This document shows positions 42,622 through 51,014 of a stretch of 56,042 nt of DNA, one piece after another. Source of the stretch: CAZFHP01 sp964519365 (GTDB lineage Bacteria; Babelota; Babeliae; Babelales; RVW-14). The notes under the pieces are model-generated. The model saw only the letters and a program-made list of their open reading frames with translations, ran no database searches and had not been told where the DNA came from. The first letter of the stretch is position 1. Each line of letters begins with the position of its first letter. Made by a program: the position numbers and the translations under genes. The DNA is taken from NCBI GenBank assembly GCA_964519365.1, contig CAZFHP010000003.1:1-56042 (forward strand), in the 5' to 3' direction.

Positions 42622-44303
42622 TCAAAGAAATTTTTTTGCCTGAAAAGATTGGTCATCGCCGTATTTTCGCCCAGCGAATTGTTGGGATCTCAGTTCAAGA
42701 AGATATTGTCTATGCCGTACAAGCGCATGCAAAGCGCTCGGGAACTATTGTTGAAAATATTTATGAAGAGGCGATAGAAGCAGGCGCAGAAGATAGTTTT
42801 CGGGCGCGTGCAGCTCAAGCGCTGAAAAAAGTTGTTAACAAAATAAAGCGTTATGATCAAATAAGAATAGCGATCCCAGCGTCTATTATTGTTTTTAAAG
42901 AACTTGATGTCCCTTTTCTTGATACAGAAAAAATTCGTATGGTGCTTGATTATGAAATTGAATCAATGTTGCCATTTTCTTTAGACGAAGCTGTTATTGA
43001 TTTTATTATCACGCAAGAACATAAAGAAGAAAAGACGGCTCGAGTGCTTGTCGCGGCTGTTCGTAATAGTGATTTGCAATCAATTTTAGACATGTACGCT
43101 CAAGCAGATATTGAACCAACGAGTATTACAATTGATTTGTTTGCTCTTTATAGTCTTTATGAGCAAAGTCCTGAGTATAAAGCAATAGAGAATGCAACAG
43201 CGTTGGTTGACCTTGGTTTACATGCAACACGGATATCGTTTTTGTTAGATGGGCAATTGCGACTAACGCGCTTTATACAGCGTGGCCTATCAGCAATTGT
43301 AAAAGCAATTAGCGAAGAAACAAACATAGACCAAGAACAGGTTATGAAAAAAATTAAGACGTTTGGGATTAAGCCAACAGGTGATGATGATTATGATACA
43401 GCTGTGCAAAAAAATATAGTTCCATTTTTTAATGACATTCAGTTTACGCTTAATTCTTTTAGCTTAAAGCTTAATTACTATAAGGGTGTTACAAAATTAT
43501 TGTTTGTTGGTAAAGCTGTCGAAATTAATGGTTTGATGCAGCAAAGTGGTGAACTTTTGCAAATCCCATGTGAAACTTTTGATCCAAGAAAAGCGTTTGT
43601 TAAAAATGGGATTAAAAATAAAGTGCGAATATTACCACCCTATTGGAGCCATTATGCTATGGCATTAGGTGCTGCTGTTTCGTCAGAGCATCAAAGCGAT
43701 TTTGATTTGCGGCGCAAAGAATTTGAGCTTGCTCGTTATGAATTATTAAGCAAGCAGTTAATTGCGGCGTTTGTTATTGTATTTATTGCTCTTATTTCTA
43801 TTTCTACTCGGGGCTATATGCAAATTAGTACGCTTCAGGCAACCGTTAAAAATATGGAGAAAAAGGGGATGGCAAAGCTGATTGAACTGCTTGACAAAAA
43901 AGAGCGGCCCAAAAGGCCCAAGCTTAAAACGCTTGTACGAAAAGTTGACAATAAATTAAAAGAGCAAAAAGATCTGTTTGCTCCTTTTGCACAAGAGCGT
44001 AAAGGGCCGTTAGAAATACTTTTTGATATGACGTCAATTATCGATAAAAAAAGGTTCAATATTGACGTTGAAACGCTTGAAGTAACAGAAAAGGAACCAG
44101 GTCGATTGATTGTTGAAGTTGAAGGATATTACCAGTCGACTCGTGGTGTTGGGTCTCATCGTACGGATTTTCTTAATGACGTGAAGCCTCGTTTTGAAAG
44201 CTCGGCGCTTTTAAAGCTTACTGAGGATATTGATTTAATTGGGGCCGAAGAGATGGGTGTACGATTTACAGCCAAGCTTCAAGAACGTAAAGAAGAAGAA
44301 TAA
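42618..44303 (+). CDS. PilM/GspL-like actin-fold protein with fused PilN-like part
   Basis: 561 residues. The N-terminal half is a PilM/GspL actin-like fold: RIVGISVQEDIVYAVQ, IRIAIPASIIVFKELDVPF, VLDYEIESMLPFSLDEAVIDF, then TALVDLGLHATRISFLL. After about residue 380 come a membrane segment (LIAAFVIVFIALISIS), a coiled coil and a periplasmic domain as in PilN or GspL's C-terminus. So cytoplasmic platform and inner-membrane anchor are in one chain, as in GspL. The start ATG overlaps the gspD stop (ATGA). The partner after it is PilO/GspM-like. Confidence 0.8.
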   Translation: MIKEIFLPEKIGHRRIFAQRIVGISVQEDIVYAVQAHAKRSGTIVENIYEEAIEAGAEDSFRARAAQALKKVVNKIKRYDQIRIAIPASIIVFKELDVPFLDTEKIRMVLDYEIESMLPFSLDEAVIDFIITQEHKEEKTARVLVAAVRNSDLQSILDMYAQADIEPTSITIDLFALYSLYEQSPEYKAIENATALVDLGLHATRISFLLDGQLRLTRFIQRGLSAIVKAISEETNIDQEQVMKKIKTFGIKPTGDDDYDTAVQKNIVPFFNDIQFTLNSFSLKLNYYKGVTKLLFVGKAVEINGLMQQSGELLQIPCETFDPRKAFVKNGIKNKVRILPPYWSHYAMALGAAVSSEHQSDFDLRRKEFELARYELLSKQLIAAFVIVFIALISISTRGYMQISTLQATVKNMEKKGMAKLIELLDKKERPKRPKLKTLVRKVDNKLKEQKDLFAPFAQERKGPLEILFDMTSIIDKKRFNIDVETLEVTEKEPGRLIVEVEGYYQSTRGVGSHRTDFLNDVKPRFESSALLKLTEDIDLIGAEEMGVRFTAKLQERKEEE

Positions 44304-44304
44304 G

Positions 44305-44841
44305 ATGGAATTTTTAGAAAAAATAATAAACACTACTCGACAGGTAAGTAAAAAAGAATTTGAAAAATATGTTCTTGTAAGTTTAGCGGTTGTATGTTTA
44401 CTTATGGGTGGTGTTACCTATTTCATTTATTCGACGAGCAATGGGCTTGTTAAAGATATTAAACAACTTCAAAAGCTTGCGAAAAAGTCAGCACGTTTAG
44501 TCGATGACTTTGAGCTTATGCAAAAAGAAGAAGAAAAGATTCGGAAAATACTGAATAAACATAAAGGGTTTAATTTAGGTAGTTTTTTTGAAAAATTTTG
44601 TAAAGATCAAGGTGTTAAACCTGAGCCGAATTGGAGTCCTACCTCAGAGTCGTTAAATCCACAATTTGAAGAAGTTTCTCTGGCTGCGACGTTTAAGGGA
44701 CAAGCGACTGAAAATCTTGTTAAAATGCTTGAAGCGATTGACAAGAATGAGATACTTTATGTTAAAGAATTAAGAATAAGAAAAGAAAAAGACAAAACGA
44801 TTACGTTTGATATTTCTTTGGCGACGCAAAGAAGTAAATGA
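44305..44841 (+). CDS. PilO/GspM-like inner-membrane protein
   Basis: 178 residues from the ATG at 44305, one base after the previous stop; an in-frame start further upstream lies inside the preceding gene. A single membrane helix (VLVSLAVVCLLMGGVTYFIY), a coiled coil (VKDIKQLQKLAKKSARLVDDFELMQKEEEK) and a small ferredoxin-like domain (SLAATFKGQATENLVKMLEAI, ILYVKELRIRKEKDKTITFDISL) are the PilO/GspM layout. These proteins dimerise with PilN/GspL. The stop TGA overlaps the next ATG by one base (TGATG). Confidence 0.75.
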   Translation: MEFLEKIINTTRQVSKKEFEKYVLVSLAVVCLLMGGVTYFIYSTSNGLVKDIKQLQKLAKKSARLVDDFELMQKEEEKIRKILNKHKGFNLGSFFEKFCKDQGVKPEPNWSPTSESLNPQFEEVSLAATFKGQATENLVKMLEAIDKNEILYVKELRIRKEKDKTITFDISLATQRSK

Positions 44842-44900
44842 TGCCCAAAAGGGGGATGCTTGCGGTACAAGCACATAGCAAACGAAAGCTGGGACCATGA
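44841..44900 (+). CDS. possible 19-residue linker ORF between pilO-like and second secretin genes
   Basis: MPKRGMLAVQAHSKRKLGP. Its ATG overlaps the stop of the previous gene (TGATG) and its TGA overlaps the ATG of the second secretin (ATGA). The double overlap suggests a coupling peptide that hands ribosomes on, because the secretin start has only a weak ribosome site. It could be chance; the peptide has no recognisable function. Confidence 0.35.
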   Translation: MPKRGMLAVQAHSKRKLGP

Positions 44901-47293
44901 AAAAGAAAATTTTGCTGAAACTATTATTGTTTGTATTTTTTGTTTTCATAAAAAATTATAGTTTTGGTGTTCCAAATGTTACGCGCAAGCCGAATGTTAC
45001 GGTTAATCAAAATCCAACAGGCAAGACTGTTATTCCTGAAAAACCAAAAGCATCTTCAAATAAAAGTGGGAAGAGTGAAGATGAAGCTAATATTTATCTT
45101 AATTTTGAAAACGCCTCTCTGGCGAGTGTTTTAGATTATCTGGCAGAACAAAAAAAGCTTAATATTTTGCCCCATACAGGTTTGAATGAAAAAAAAGTGT
45201 CGTTAACAACGCGGACTCCTTTGACGTTAGAACGAGCATGGAATGTTTTGTTAACGTTACTTGAGATGAACGAATTTTCGATTATCAAAGTTGGGAACTT
45301 ATATCGTGTTGTTTCAAATAAAGAAAACATGCAGCACCCATTGCCGACGTATTCGTCAACAACAGGGACAGAACCAGAAGATCTTCCTGAAAGTGATCTT
45401 GTTGTGCGTTATGTCTATTTCTTTAAAAATATGAAAGTAGAAATCGCACAGGGTATTTTAGGGACAATGCTTGAGGGAGACGCTGTTCAAATTAATCAAG
45501 ACTTGCAAGCGTGTATCTTAAGAGAGAAGTGCTTTAATATTAAAGCGGCCATGAAAATTGTTAAAGAACTTGATACAGGTGGCCTGCGTGATTCAATAAA
45601 AATTATCCCATTGCGTGAAGCAAATGCGAGAACAGTTAAAGAATTATTGGATACTATTTTAGGAACAGAACGAGAAAAATCGTTGCGATTTGTATCTGCA
45701 GAGCAACGAAAAGAGACTGCATATTTTTCAAAGTCAACTAAGATTTTTGCTTTTGAAGCCAAGAATTCACTTATTTTACTTGGCACAGAAAAAAATCTTG
45801 ATCGTATTGCAAAGTTTATTTACAAGTATATTGACGTGCCGATTGGGACGGCAAAATCTCGTTTGCATATCAAAGAAATAAGATACGCAAAAGCAGAAAC
45901 GCTTCAGCCAATTTTGTCTGATATTATCAAGCCACCGCGTGGCATAGAAAAAACGGGTCGATATAAATTCTTTGAAGACGTGGTTATTGCAGCAGAAAGT
46001 GGTGAAGCTGCCAACGGCCGAGGTAGTGGCAATAGATTGATCATTGCGTGTGGGGAAGAAGACTGGAAAAGACTAGAAGAAATTATAGAAAAGCTTGACA
46101 AGCCGCAGCCACAAGTGGCATTTGAGGTAATGATTGTAGATTTAACAGAAGATCAAACCAAAGAACTTGGTGCACAGTTGCAAAGTAAAGAGGGAAAAGA
46201 CCTTGGGATGGGAATAAATCGATTGCAATTTAGAAATTTACATAGCGGTGCTGAGATTTCCAAGAAAGATACGAGTAGTGATTCAAATGGTGAACCCAAA
46301 GAAGAAACGTCGATTAAAAATTTTATTGAGATCGCTCGAGACTTAAGTGAAAATTCACCAACAATGTTTACGTTAGGAAGAGCTGGAATTTCTGCGAATG
46401 AAGGTAAAAATGCAAATATCTGGGCGGTTATAAGAAGTGTTTTTAACGTTACGAATTCCCATATTATTGCGCAGCCATATTTAGTTGCGAATAATTTTCA
46501 AGAATGTCAGATTAATGTTTCTAATACGAAGCGTGTTAAAGGTGAGATACGACGAGATTCGGGAACAAATCCCGTAAGATCGACAGAAGAAAAAGATGCT
46601 AACAAAAAAGTAGTACTTACACCTCAAATTAACTCAGATGGAATTGTTGATCTTACTATTGAAGTAAACGTGGATGAATTTATTGAGGAAGCAAATAAAG
46701 AACCAACCATAACACGAAGAAATATTATTACCAAAGCAACAATGGCAACAGGACAGGTATTAGTATTAGGTGGAATAAAAAAGAGTAAGCAAACTGTGAG
46801 CCAATGGAAGACTCCTGTTTTGAGCGAGATTCCAATTTTAGGTAATTTATTTAAAAGTAGAACTAAAGCAAAAGAAGAGACGATTTTATATGTTTTTATT
46901 CGTCCAAGTATAATTAAACCAAGATTTGATGGTACGCCTGATGAATATACGCAACTTAAGCTTGATTATGCTAAGTATCAGATGATGCGTAATGATATGT
47001 ATGTCAAAAACGCTAACGATCCTATTCAGCGATGGTTTTTTAGGCCGTCGTCGCATACTGTTAAGCATCGCTTAGCGGATCATGCTCGTGGTGTGTTTAG
47101 ACCGATTGATGACTTTACGTATGGCAAACGGCAACCAAAATCTGTTGATATACGTAGAGATCCATATTTTAAAGTTTCAGAAGCCCTTGAAGGTCAAAAG
47201 AAGATGAAATCCCGGAAGAAGCTTACGCGCTTAAAAACACGTAACAAGCCGCCGATGGGAACACGCATGAAAGCGCGTGCGCGTGCAGCGTAA
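44897..47293 (+). CDS. second GspD/PilQ-family secretin
   Basis: 798 residues. Signal peptide, linker, N0-like IYLNFENASLASVLDYLAEQKKLN, N domains (VVRYVYFFKNMKVEIAQGIL, SIKIIPLREANARTVKELLDTIL), and a secretin domain with LTPQINSDGIVDLTIEVN, KATMATGQVLVLGGIK and TPVLSEIPILGNLFKSR. It is clearly a paralogue of the secretin at 39709 and also has the NDPIQRWFFRP element after the secretin domain, ending with YGKRQPKSVDIRRDPYF. It lacks the Lys-rich repeat tail and ends in a short basic stretch. The channel could be made of both proteins or each used separately. Confidence 0.88.
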   Translation: MKKKILLKLLLFVFFVFIKNYSFGVPNVTRKPNVTVNQNPTGKTVIPEKPKASSNKSGKSEDEANIYLNFENASLASVLDYLAEQKKLNILPHTGLNEKKVSLTTRTPLTLERAWNVLLTLLEMNEFSIIKVGNLYRVVSNKENMQHPLPTYSSTTGTEPEDLPESDLVVRYVYFFKNMKVEIAQGILGTMLEGDAVQINQDLQACILREKCFNIKAAMKIVKELDTGGLRDSIKIIPLREANARTVKELLDTILGTEREKSLRFVSAEQRKETAYFSKSTKIFAFEAKNSLILLGTEKNLDRIAKFIYKYIDVPIGTAKSRLHIKEIRYAKAETLQPILSDIIKPPRGIEKTGRYKFFEDVVIAAESGEAANGRGSGNRLIIACGEEDWKRLEEIIEKLDKPQPQVAFEVMIVDLTEDQTKELGAQLQSKEGKDLGMGINRLQFRNLHSGAEISKKDTSSDSNGEPKEETSIKNFIEIARDLSENSPTMFTLGRAGISANEGKNANIWAVIRSVFNVTNSHIIAQPYLVANNFQECQINVSNTKRVKGEIRRDSGTNPVRSTEEKDANKKVVLTPQINSDGIVDLTIEVNVDEFIEEANKEPTITRRNIITKATMATGQVLVLGGIKKSKQTVSQWKTPVLSEIPILGNLFKSRTKAKEETILYVFIRPSIIKPRFDGTPDEYTQLKLDYAKYQMMRNDMYVKNANDPIQRWFFRPSSHTVKHRLADHARGVFRPIDDFTYGKRQPKSVDIRRDPYFKVSEALEGQKKMKSRKKLTRLKTRNKPPMGTRMKARARAA

Positions 47294-47297
47294 GTAA

Positions 47298-47984
47298 TTA
47301 TTTTTTGCAGTACTTATTTATAATCTTGCATGCTTCTTCTACAGAATCGATAACTCGAAAAATATTGAGATCATTTTCATCCATTAACTTTTCTTTTAAC
47401 GGTTTTTCTTTTAGCCAGTCTATAATGGGTTGCCAGTAGCTACTGTCCATAAGTAATATTGGGGCTTTTTGCATACGTTCTGTTTGTCGAAGTGTTACAA
47501 TTTCAAAGAGTTCGTCTAATGTTCCAACACCCCCAGGAAATACAAGAAAGCCTACTGAGTATCTTACTAAGAGCCATTTCCGTATGAAAAAGTGCTCCAT
47601 GAGAATATTTGTTTGAACGTATGGGTTTGATTTTTCTTTGTTCAATCGAAGTAATCCTATGCCGGCTGAAACGACAGGTTTGCACACAATATCTCCATTT
47701 AGATTACATTCATGTAAGTGTTCAAGGGCGCCATAGTTTGCTGCTTCCATGATGCCTGGGCCGCCGCCAGTGATGATCGAATATCATTCAGCGACAAGAT
47801 GTTTGGCAAGCTTAAATGCTTTTTGTGCATGCTCGCTATCTGGTTTGATTCGTGCCCCACCAAAAATAGTTATAGCAGGTTGTGGGAGCTTTGTCAGTTG
47901 CCACATGCCCCATAGTAATCGTCCTGTTATTCCAGCCCAGCTCTTAAGAAAGCGTCCATAATAAATGATTCGTTTTGGATGCAT
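47298..47984 (-). pseudogene. LOG-family nucleotide phosphoribohydrolase interrupted by one in-frame UGA
   Basis: The N-terminal piece (47984 down to 47787) reads MHPKRIIYYGRFLKS and QPAITIFGGARIKPDSEH, ending HLVAE. A TGA at 47786-47784 follows, and the same frame continues YSIITGGGPGIMEAANYGAL to the end, with the family signature FPGGVGTLDELFEIVTLRQ. LOG proteins hydrolyse nucleoside monophosphates to base and ribose phosphate. In homologues the UGA site is normally Gly (GYSVITGGGPGIMEA), so one G-to-T change of a GGA codon explains it. Downstream translation could also restart at the Met in GIMEAANYG (47750). Apart from the stop, the gene is complete. UGA ends other genes in the window. 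Confidence 0.8.
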
Positions 47985-48019
47985 ACTTTTTTTCTCCCTT
48001 TTTTTTATCTTTAAATTTT

Positions 48020-48967
48020 TTATTTTAAATGTTTTTTAGCTTCTTCGATATCAGTGTCATCTATGATAATAGACGCTATCGCTTTGCAAAATTTAATTGC
48101 CTCGGGTAAGCTTTTTTGATGAATATTGCGTCCAATAGCTGCTCCACATGTTTCTCCTGTATGAATTTGATGGTACAAACTTGTGATAAATGTTTCTGGA
48201 TCTTTTGCTTTGCCGCCGGAACAAATAACTCCTGTGTTGCCAGCGGCTTTTGTTGCTTGTTGTAACAGTTGTGCTTGGGAAAAACCGTTCTGTGCGCTTG
48301 GGATATTAACTTTAACAAAGTCTGCACCTAAACAAACGCTTATCCCACACGCTCCTGCAATAATATTTGGGTCACGTTCTTCTTTAACTGCTGTTCCTCG
48401 GGGATAACACCAAAGTATCGTAATAAGACCATGCTGATGTGCCTGATAAATTATTTCCCCTGCTTGTCGGAGCATTTCTGGCTCATGCTTACTTCCAAGA
48501 TATATCGTATAGCCGATGCCAACGATATTAAGCCCAGTATTATTTTTAAGCTTGACAACGTGATCAATTGTATTAAACGCTTTGCTTAACGGATCGTTTT
48601 GAGTGTTTTCTGTGTGTGATAGAAGATTCGTTCGTCCGTTTAGTTTTACGACGTAATTAATATCTTGATATTTTTGTGCGTACCGTGCAATTAACCCCAG
48701 TTGTGTTGCAAATGTTCCAATCGGGGCTTTGCTTGCAATTTCAAAAAGATGCTTTGGGTCAGCATCTTCTTCTGCGATATTTTCCCCGTGAAAATCTTGA
48801 TTTAAGTGTTCGATTTTTTGATCGCCGGCAAATAAAAAAAGACGTCCTGCAGATGCTGCTGTTGCTGCAAGATAGTTTTTTCGATACTCTTCGTGCATTT
48901 CTTTTGGTACTGTTAGAGGTATTTTGATTTTTTTTTCTGCAATAACTTTGCTTATTTGTTTGTCCAT
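48020..48967 (-). CDS. class I fructose-bisphosphate aldolase (FbaB/DhnA type)
   Basis: 315 residues. The DhnA-like class I aldolase is metal-independent and uses a Schiff-base lysine. FLFAGDQKIEHL, VVKLNGRTNLL, WCYPRGTAVKEERDPNIIAGACGISVCLGADFVKVNIPS (Lys of the Schiff base in FVKVNIP) and GVICSGGKAKDPETFI are characteristic. It splits fructose bisphosphate or a similar sugar phosphate. It links with tpiA for triose metabolism. No paired promoter was identified; GAGAAAGAGA precedes the ATG. Confidence 0.85.
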   Translation of the reverse strand: MDKQISKVIAEKKIKIPLTVPKEMHEEYRKNYLAATAASAGRLFLFAGDQKIEHLNQDFHGENIAEEDADPKHLFEIASKAPIGTFATQLGLIARYAQKYQDINYVVKLNGRTNLLSHTENTQNDPLSKAFNTIDHVVKLKNNTGLNIVGIGYTIYLGSKHEPEMLRQAGEIIYQAHQHGLITILWCYPRGTAVKEERDPNIIAGACGISVCLGADFVKVNIPSAQNGFSQAQLLQQATKAAGNTGVICSGGKAKDPETFITSLYHQIHTGETCGAAIGRNIHQKSLPEAIKFCKAIASIIIDDTDIEEAKKHLK

Positions 48968-49106
48968 GGAATTATTCTCTTTCTCAAAGGGTTAGTGAAT
49001 ATTTTTCTGGACACAGTTTAGCGTAAGTTTGGCTAGAATGTCAGTAATTTTCAAAAGACTTTGTGATTGGGGTGTAAGAAGCGCTTTTCCCGATAAATTG
49101 GGGCTT

Positions 49107-49135
49107 TTGACGATTTGTGTAATTTCTGATAGAAT
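49107..49135 (+). promoter_or_regulatory. sigma-70 promoter of the ankyrin gene
   Basis: TTGACG, 17-base spacer, TAGAAT, with TGA just before the -10 box (extended). It is the best promoter in the window by eye, 94 bases before the start. The 48968-49106 stretch contains nothing else recognisable. Confidence 0.75.
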
Positions 49136-49229
49136 ATAATCAAGCTAAAGGCCTAAAGTGAGAAGGCTTTCTAGTTGTTGTGTTATATGTCATAAGCTAA
49201 AGTAATCATGATCATAGTAGGAGGTTATC

Positions 49230-50270
49230 ATGAAAACAACAAATAGAATGTTCTTGCATATTCTTCTCACGTGTGTGTTATGTCTTAATATTTCTATATC
49301 TTGTGTGGCTATGAAGCGAAAAGCTTCGCCATTAGAAAGTCTTTCAAAGGTTCTTAAGTATTCTCCCATTATTAAAGAAGCTTACGACAAAATTACTGAA
49401 TTTTTTCAAAGCTTTGAACAAGATGTTTTGGATAATCAAGATCAATGGAATCATCCCACAAAAGCGCATGATAAAATTATTGATTTGTCTTTTCGTGTAA
49501 ATGCTCTTATCAGGCGTCATAAGCGTGAGATAAATATGGGACAAAGGCTTGGTCGACATGCAGAGGAGTGGGAGAAGTGTGATACTGCACATGTTTTCAG
49601 GCATTTTTGTTTTGTTCTAAAAAGGCTTGTTGATGCTAAAAAGATTGCTATTGATGCGACAAAAGACGGTGTGACTGCTTTATATCATAGTGTAAAACAG
49701 GGGCAGACACGTTTTGCAGATGTATTATTGCAGACCGGAGCTGATCCAAGTATTCAAAATGTAGCAGGGTTAAGTTTATTACATCTTCTTGCTTCACAAA
49801 AATCGAGTCTAGAAAATTGCTTACTTGCTGGAGCTATTATTCGAGCGGGTGTTTCTCCCGATGTTCGAACACTTGTTTTTCATGATACCCCATTGCTTTT
49901 TGCTGCAAAAAGTGGAAACGTTGGTCTTGGGAAAGTACTTATTCGATACAAAGCAAACGTTAATGCTAAAAACGATGAAGGTGGAAGGCCATTATTAAAA
50001 GCATTAGGGTATAGACGTGCTGGTTTTGCTCGAATGCTTATTCTTAATAAAGCTTGGGTGGATATTGTTGATGAAAATTTAAATACGCCATTACACTTGG
50101 CTGCGAGCTATGGATTGTATTCGATTGTAGGTCTTTTATTTAAACGAGGGGCAAATCTTTTAAGTTTGAACAAACAGAGAAAAAAACCGTATGATCTTGT
50201 TCCAAATACAAGAAAAGATAAAATGCGATTTAATCTAGCGACGGTGAGTACCAAAAAGTGGCCACGTTAA
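49230..50270 (+). CDS. secreted ankyrin-repeat protein
   Basis: 346 residues. A signal peptide (MFLHILLTCVLCLNISISCVA) is followed by a helical region (SKVLKYSPIIKEAYDKITEFFQ) and at least four ankyrin units: DGVTALYHSVKQGQTRFADVLLQTGADP, VAGLSLLHLLASQK, DTPLLFAAKSGNVGLGKVLIRYKANVNAK and LNTPLHLAASYGLYSIVGLLFKRGANL, each with the TPLHxAA-like and GADxN-like hairpin. Ankyrin proteins in host-associated bacteria often act on eukaryotic proteins. A strong promoter and an AGGAGG ribosome site suggest high expression. The target is unknown. Confidence 0.85.
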   Translation: MKTTNRMFLHILLTCVLCLNISISCVAMKRKASPLESLSKVLKYSPIIKEAYDKITEFFQSFEQDVLDNQDQWNHPTKAHDKIIDLSFRVNALIRRHKREINMGQRLGRHAEEWEKCDTAHVFRHFCFVLKRLVDAKKIAIDATKDGVTALYHSVKQGQTRFADVLLQTGADPSIQNVAGLSLLHLLASQKSSLENCLLAGAIIRAGVSPDVRTLVFHDTPLLFAAKSGNVGLGKVLIRYKANVNAKNDEGGRPLLKALGYRRAGFARMLILNKAWVDIVDENLNTPLHLAASYGLYSIVGLLFKRGANLLSLNKQRKKPYDLVPNTRKDKMRFNLATVSTKKWPR

Positions 50271-50287
50271 AATCTGGAGGTTTTCTT

Positions 50288-50438
50288 ATGAATAAAACAA
50301 ATATTTTTTCGATTACTATTTTTAGCAGACTTGTTGCGTGGATATAAAAAGAAGAGGTCTAAGTTTGAAGAAGATTTTTGCTATAGCATGTTTTCTTCGC
50401 CACCACGTTCTAAAAAAGCAAAAAAGATAAAAAGATAA
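50288..50438 (+). pseudogene. possible frameshifted small gene after the ankyrin gene
   Basis: An ATG with GGAGG seven bases before it opens a 19-codon frame ending at 50347. The next reading frame continues sensibly (LLRGYKKKRSKFEEDF, then SPPRSKKAKKIKR) to a stop at 50436-50438, just at the terminator stem. Removing one T from a T run (about 50317-50322 or 50301-50306) gives a 49-residue protein with a hydrophobic start and basic end. It may be a decayed secreted peptide gene or a sequencing error. Confidence 0.35.
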
Positions 50439-50474
50439 TAAGAGCCTGTTGATATTTGCTCACAGGCTCTTATT
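50437..50474. terminator. bidirectional intrinsic terminator between the ankyrin and trxA genes
   Basis: A 13-bp perfect stem AATAAGAGCCTGT with its complement and a 12-base loop; A-rich on the left and T-rich on the right, so it can stop transcription from both directions (trxA converges on it). Confidence 0.85.
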
Positions 50475-50520
50475 TTATACGAGATTACTAAAATCTTGAG
50501 CAAAAAAGATTCCGAAATAA

Positions 50521-50841
50521 TTACCCAAGTAAATTTTCGATCTTTTCTTTCAAAACATCTTTACTCATAGACCCTGTTTCTTTGCCGACCATTTTGCCTT
50601 CTTTGATAAAGACAAACGTTGGAATAGATGAAACGTTATACTGAACAGCCAGGTCTCGTTCGTCATCGATATTGATTTTGACTATTTTGTATTTGCTTGC
50701 AAGTTCTTTTGCCAGCTCGTCGACAACCGGAAGCATTTGTTTGCATGGGCCACACCATGGGGCAAACATGTCAATCATAACAGGAAGCTTGGAATTATTT
50801 ACTTCTTCTTCAAAATTAGCGCTGGTTATTTCTAAAGCCAT
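50521..50841 (-). CDS. trxA: thioredoxin
   Basis: 106 residues. Active-site WCGPC (about residue 30) in FAPWCGPCKQMLPVVDEL, and the cis-proline SSIPTFVFI near residue 75, with an acidic and hydrophobic C-terminus. It reduces protein disulfides in the cytoplasm; there is no signal peptide. GAGGA ribosome site. It is read from its own promoter, divergent from ftsY. Confidence 0.96.
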   Translation of the reverse strand: MALEITSANFEEEVNNSKLPVMIDMFAPWCGPCKQMLPVVDELAKELASKYKIVKINIDDERDLAVQYNVSSIPTFVFIKEGKMVGKETGSMSKDVLKEKIENLLG

Positions 50842-50877
50842 TGATTTGGGTCCTCTTTTTTGTGTTTTTCATACAAA

Positions 50878-50906
50878 TTGTTAACACGCAGTAGTAAGCT
50901 TAGCAA
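50878..50906 (-). promoter_or_regulatory. probable trxA promoter
   Basis: On the minus strand TTGCTA, 17-base spacer, TAACAA, 37 bases before the trxA ATG. Boxes and spacing are reasonable. Confidence 0.5.
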
Positions 50907-51014
50907 TGAAATAGAGTTTTTCCAATAAACGTATCAACACTTGCTGATTCTGGCGTTTCTGGTACTATTTTGCGTATAGCGTAGAACAAAAAAATAAACG
51001 AAAGTAATATTATC

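Noticed and set aside
47784..47786. UGA as selenocysteine or as a genome-wide sense codon
   Set aside because: The homologous residue is Gly, not Cys, and UGA ends several intact genes in this window (rpoC, tsaE, the first secretin).
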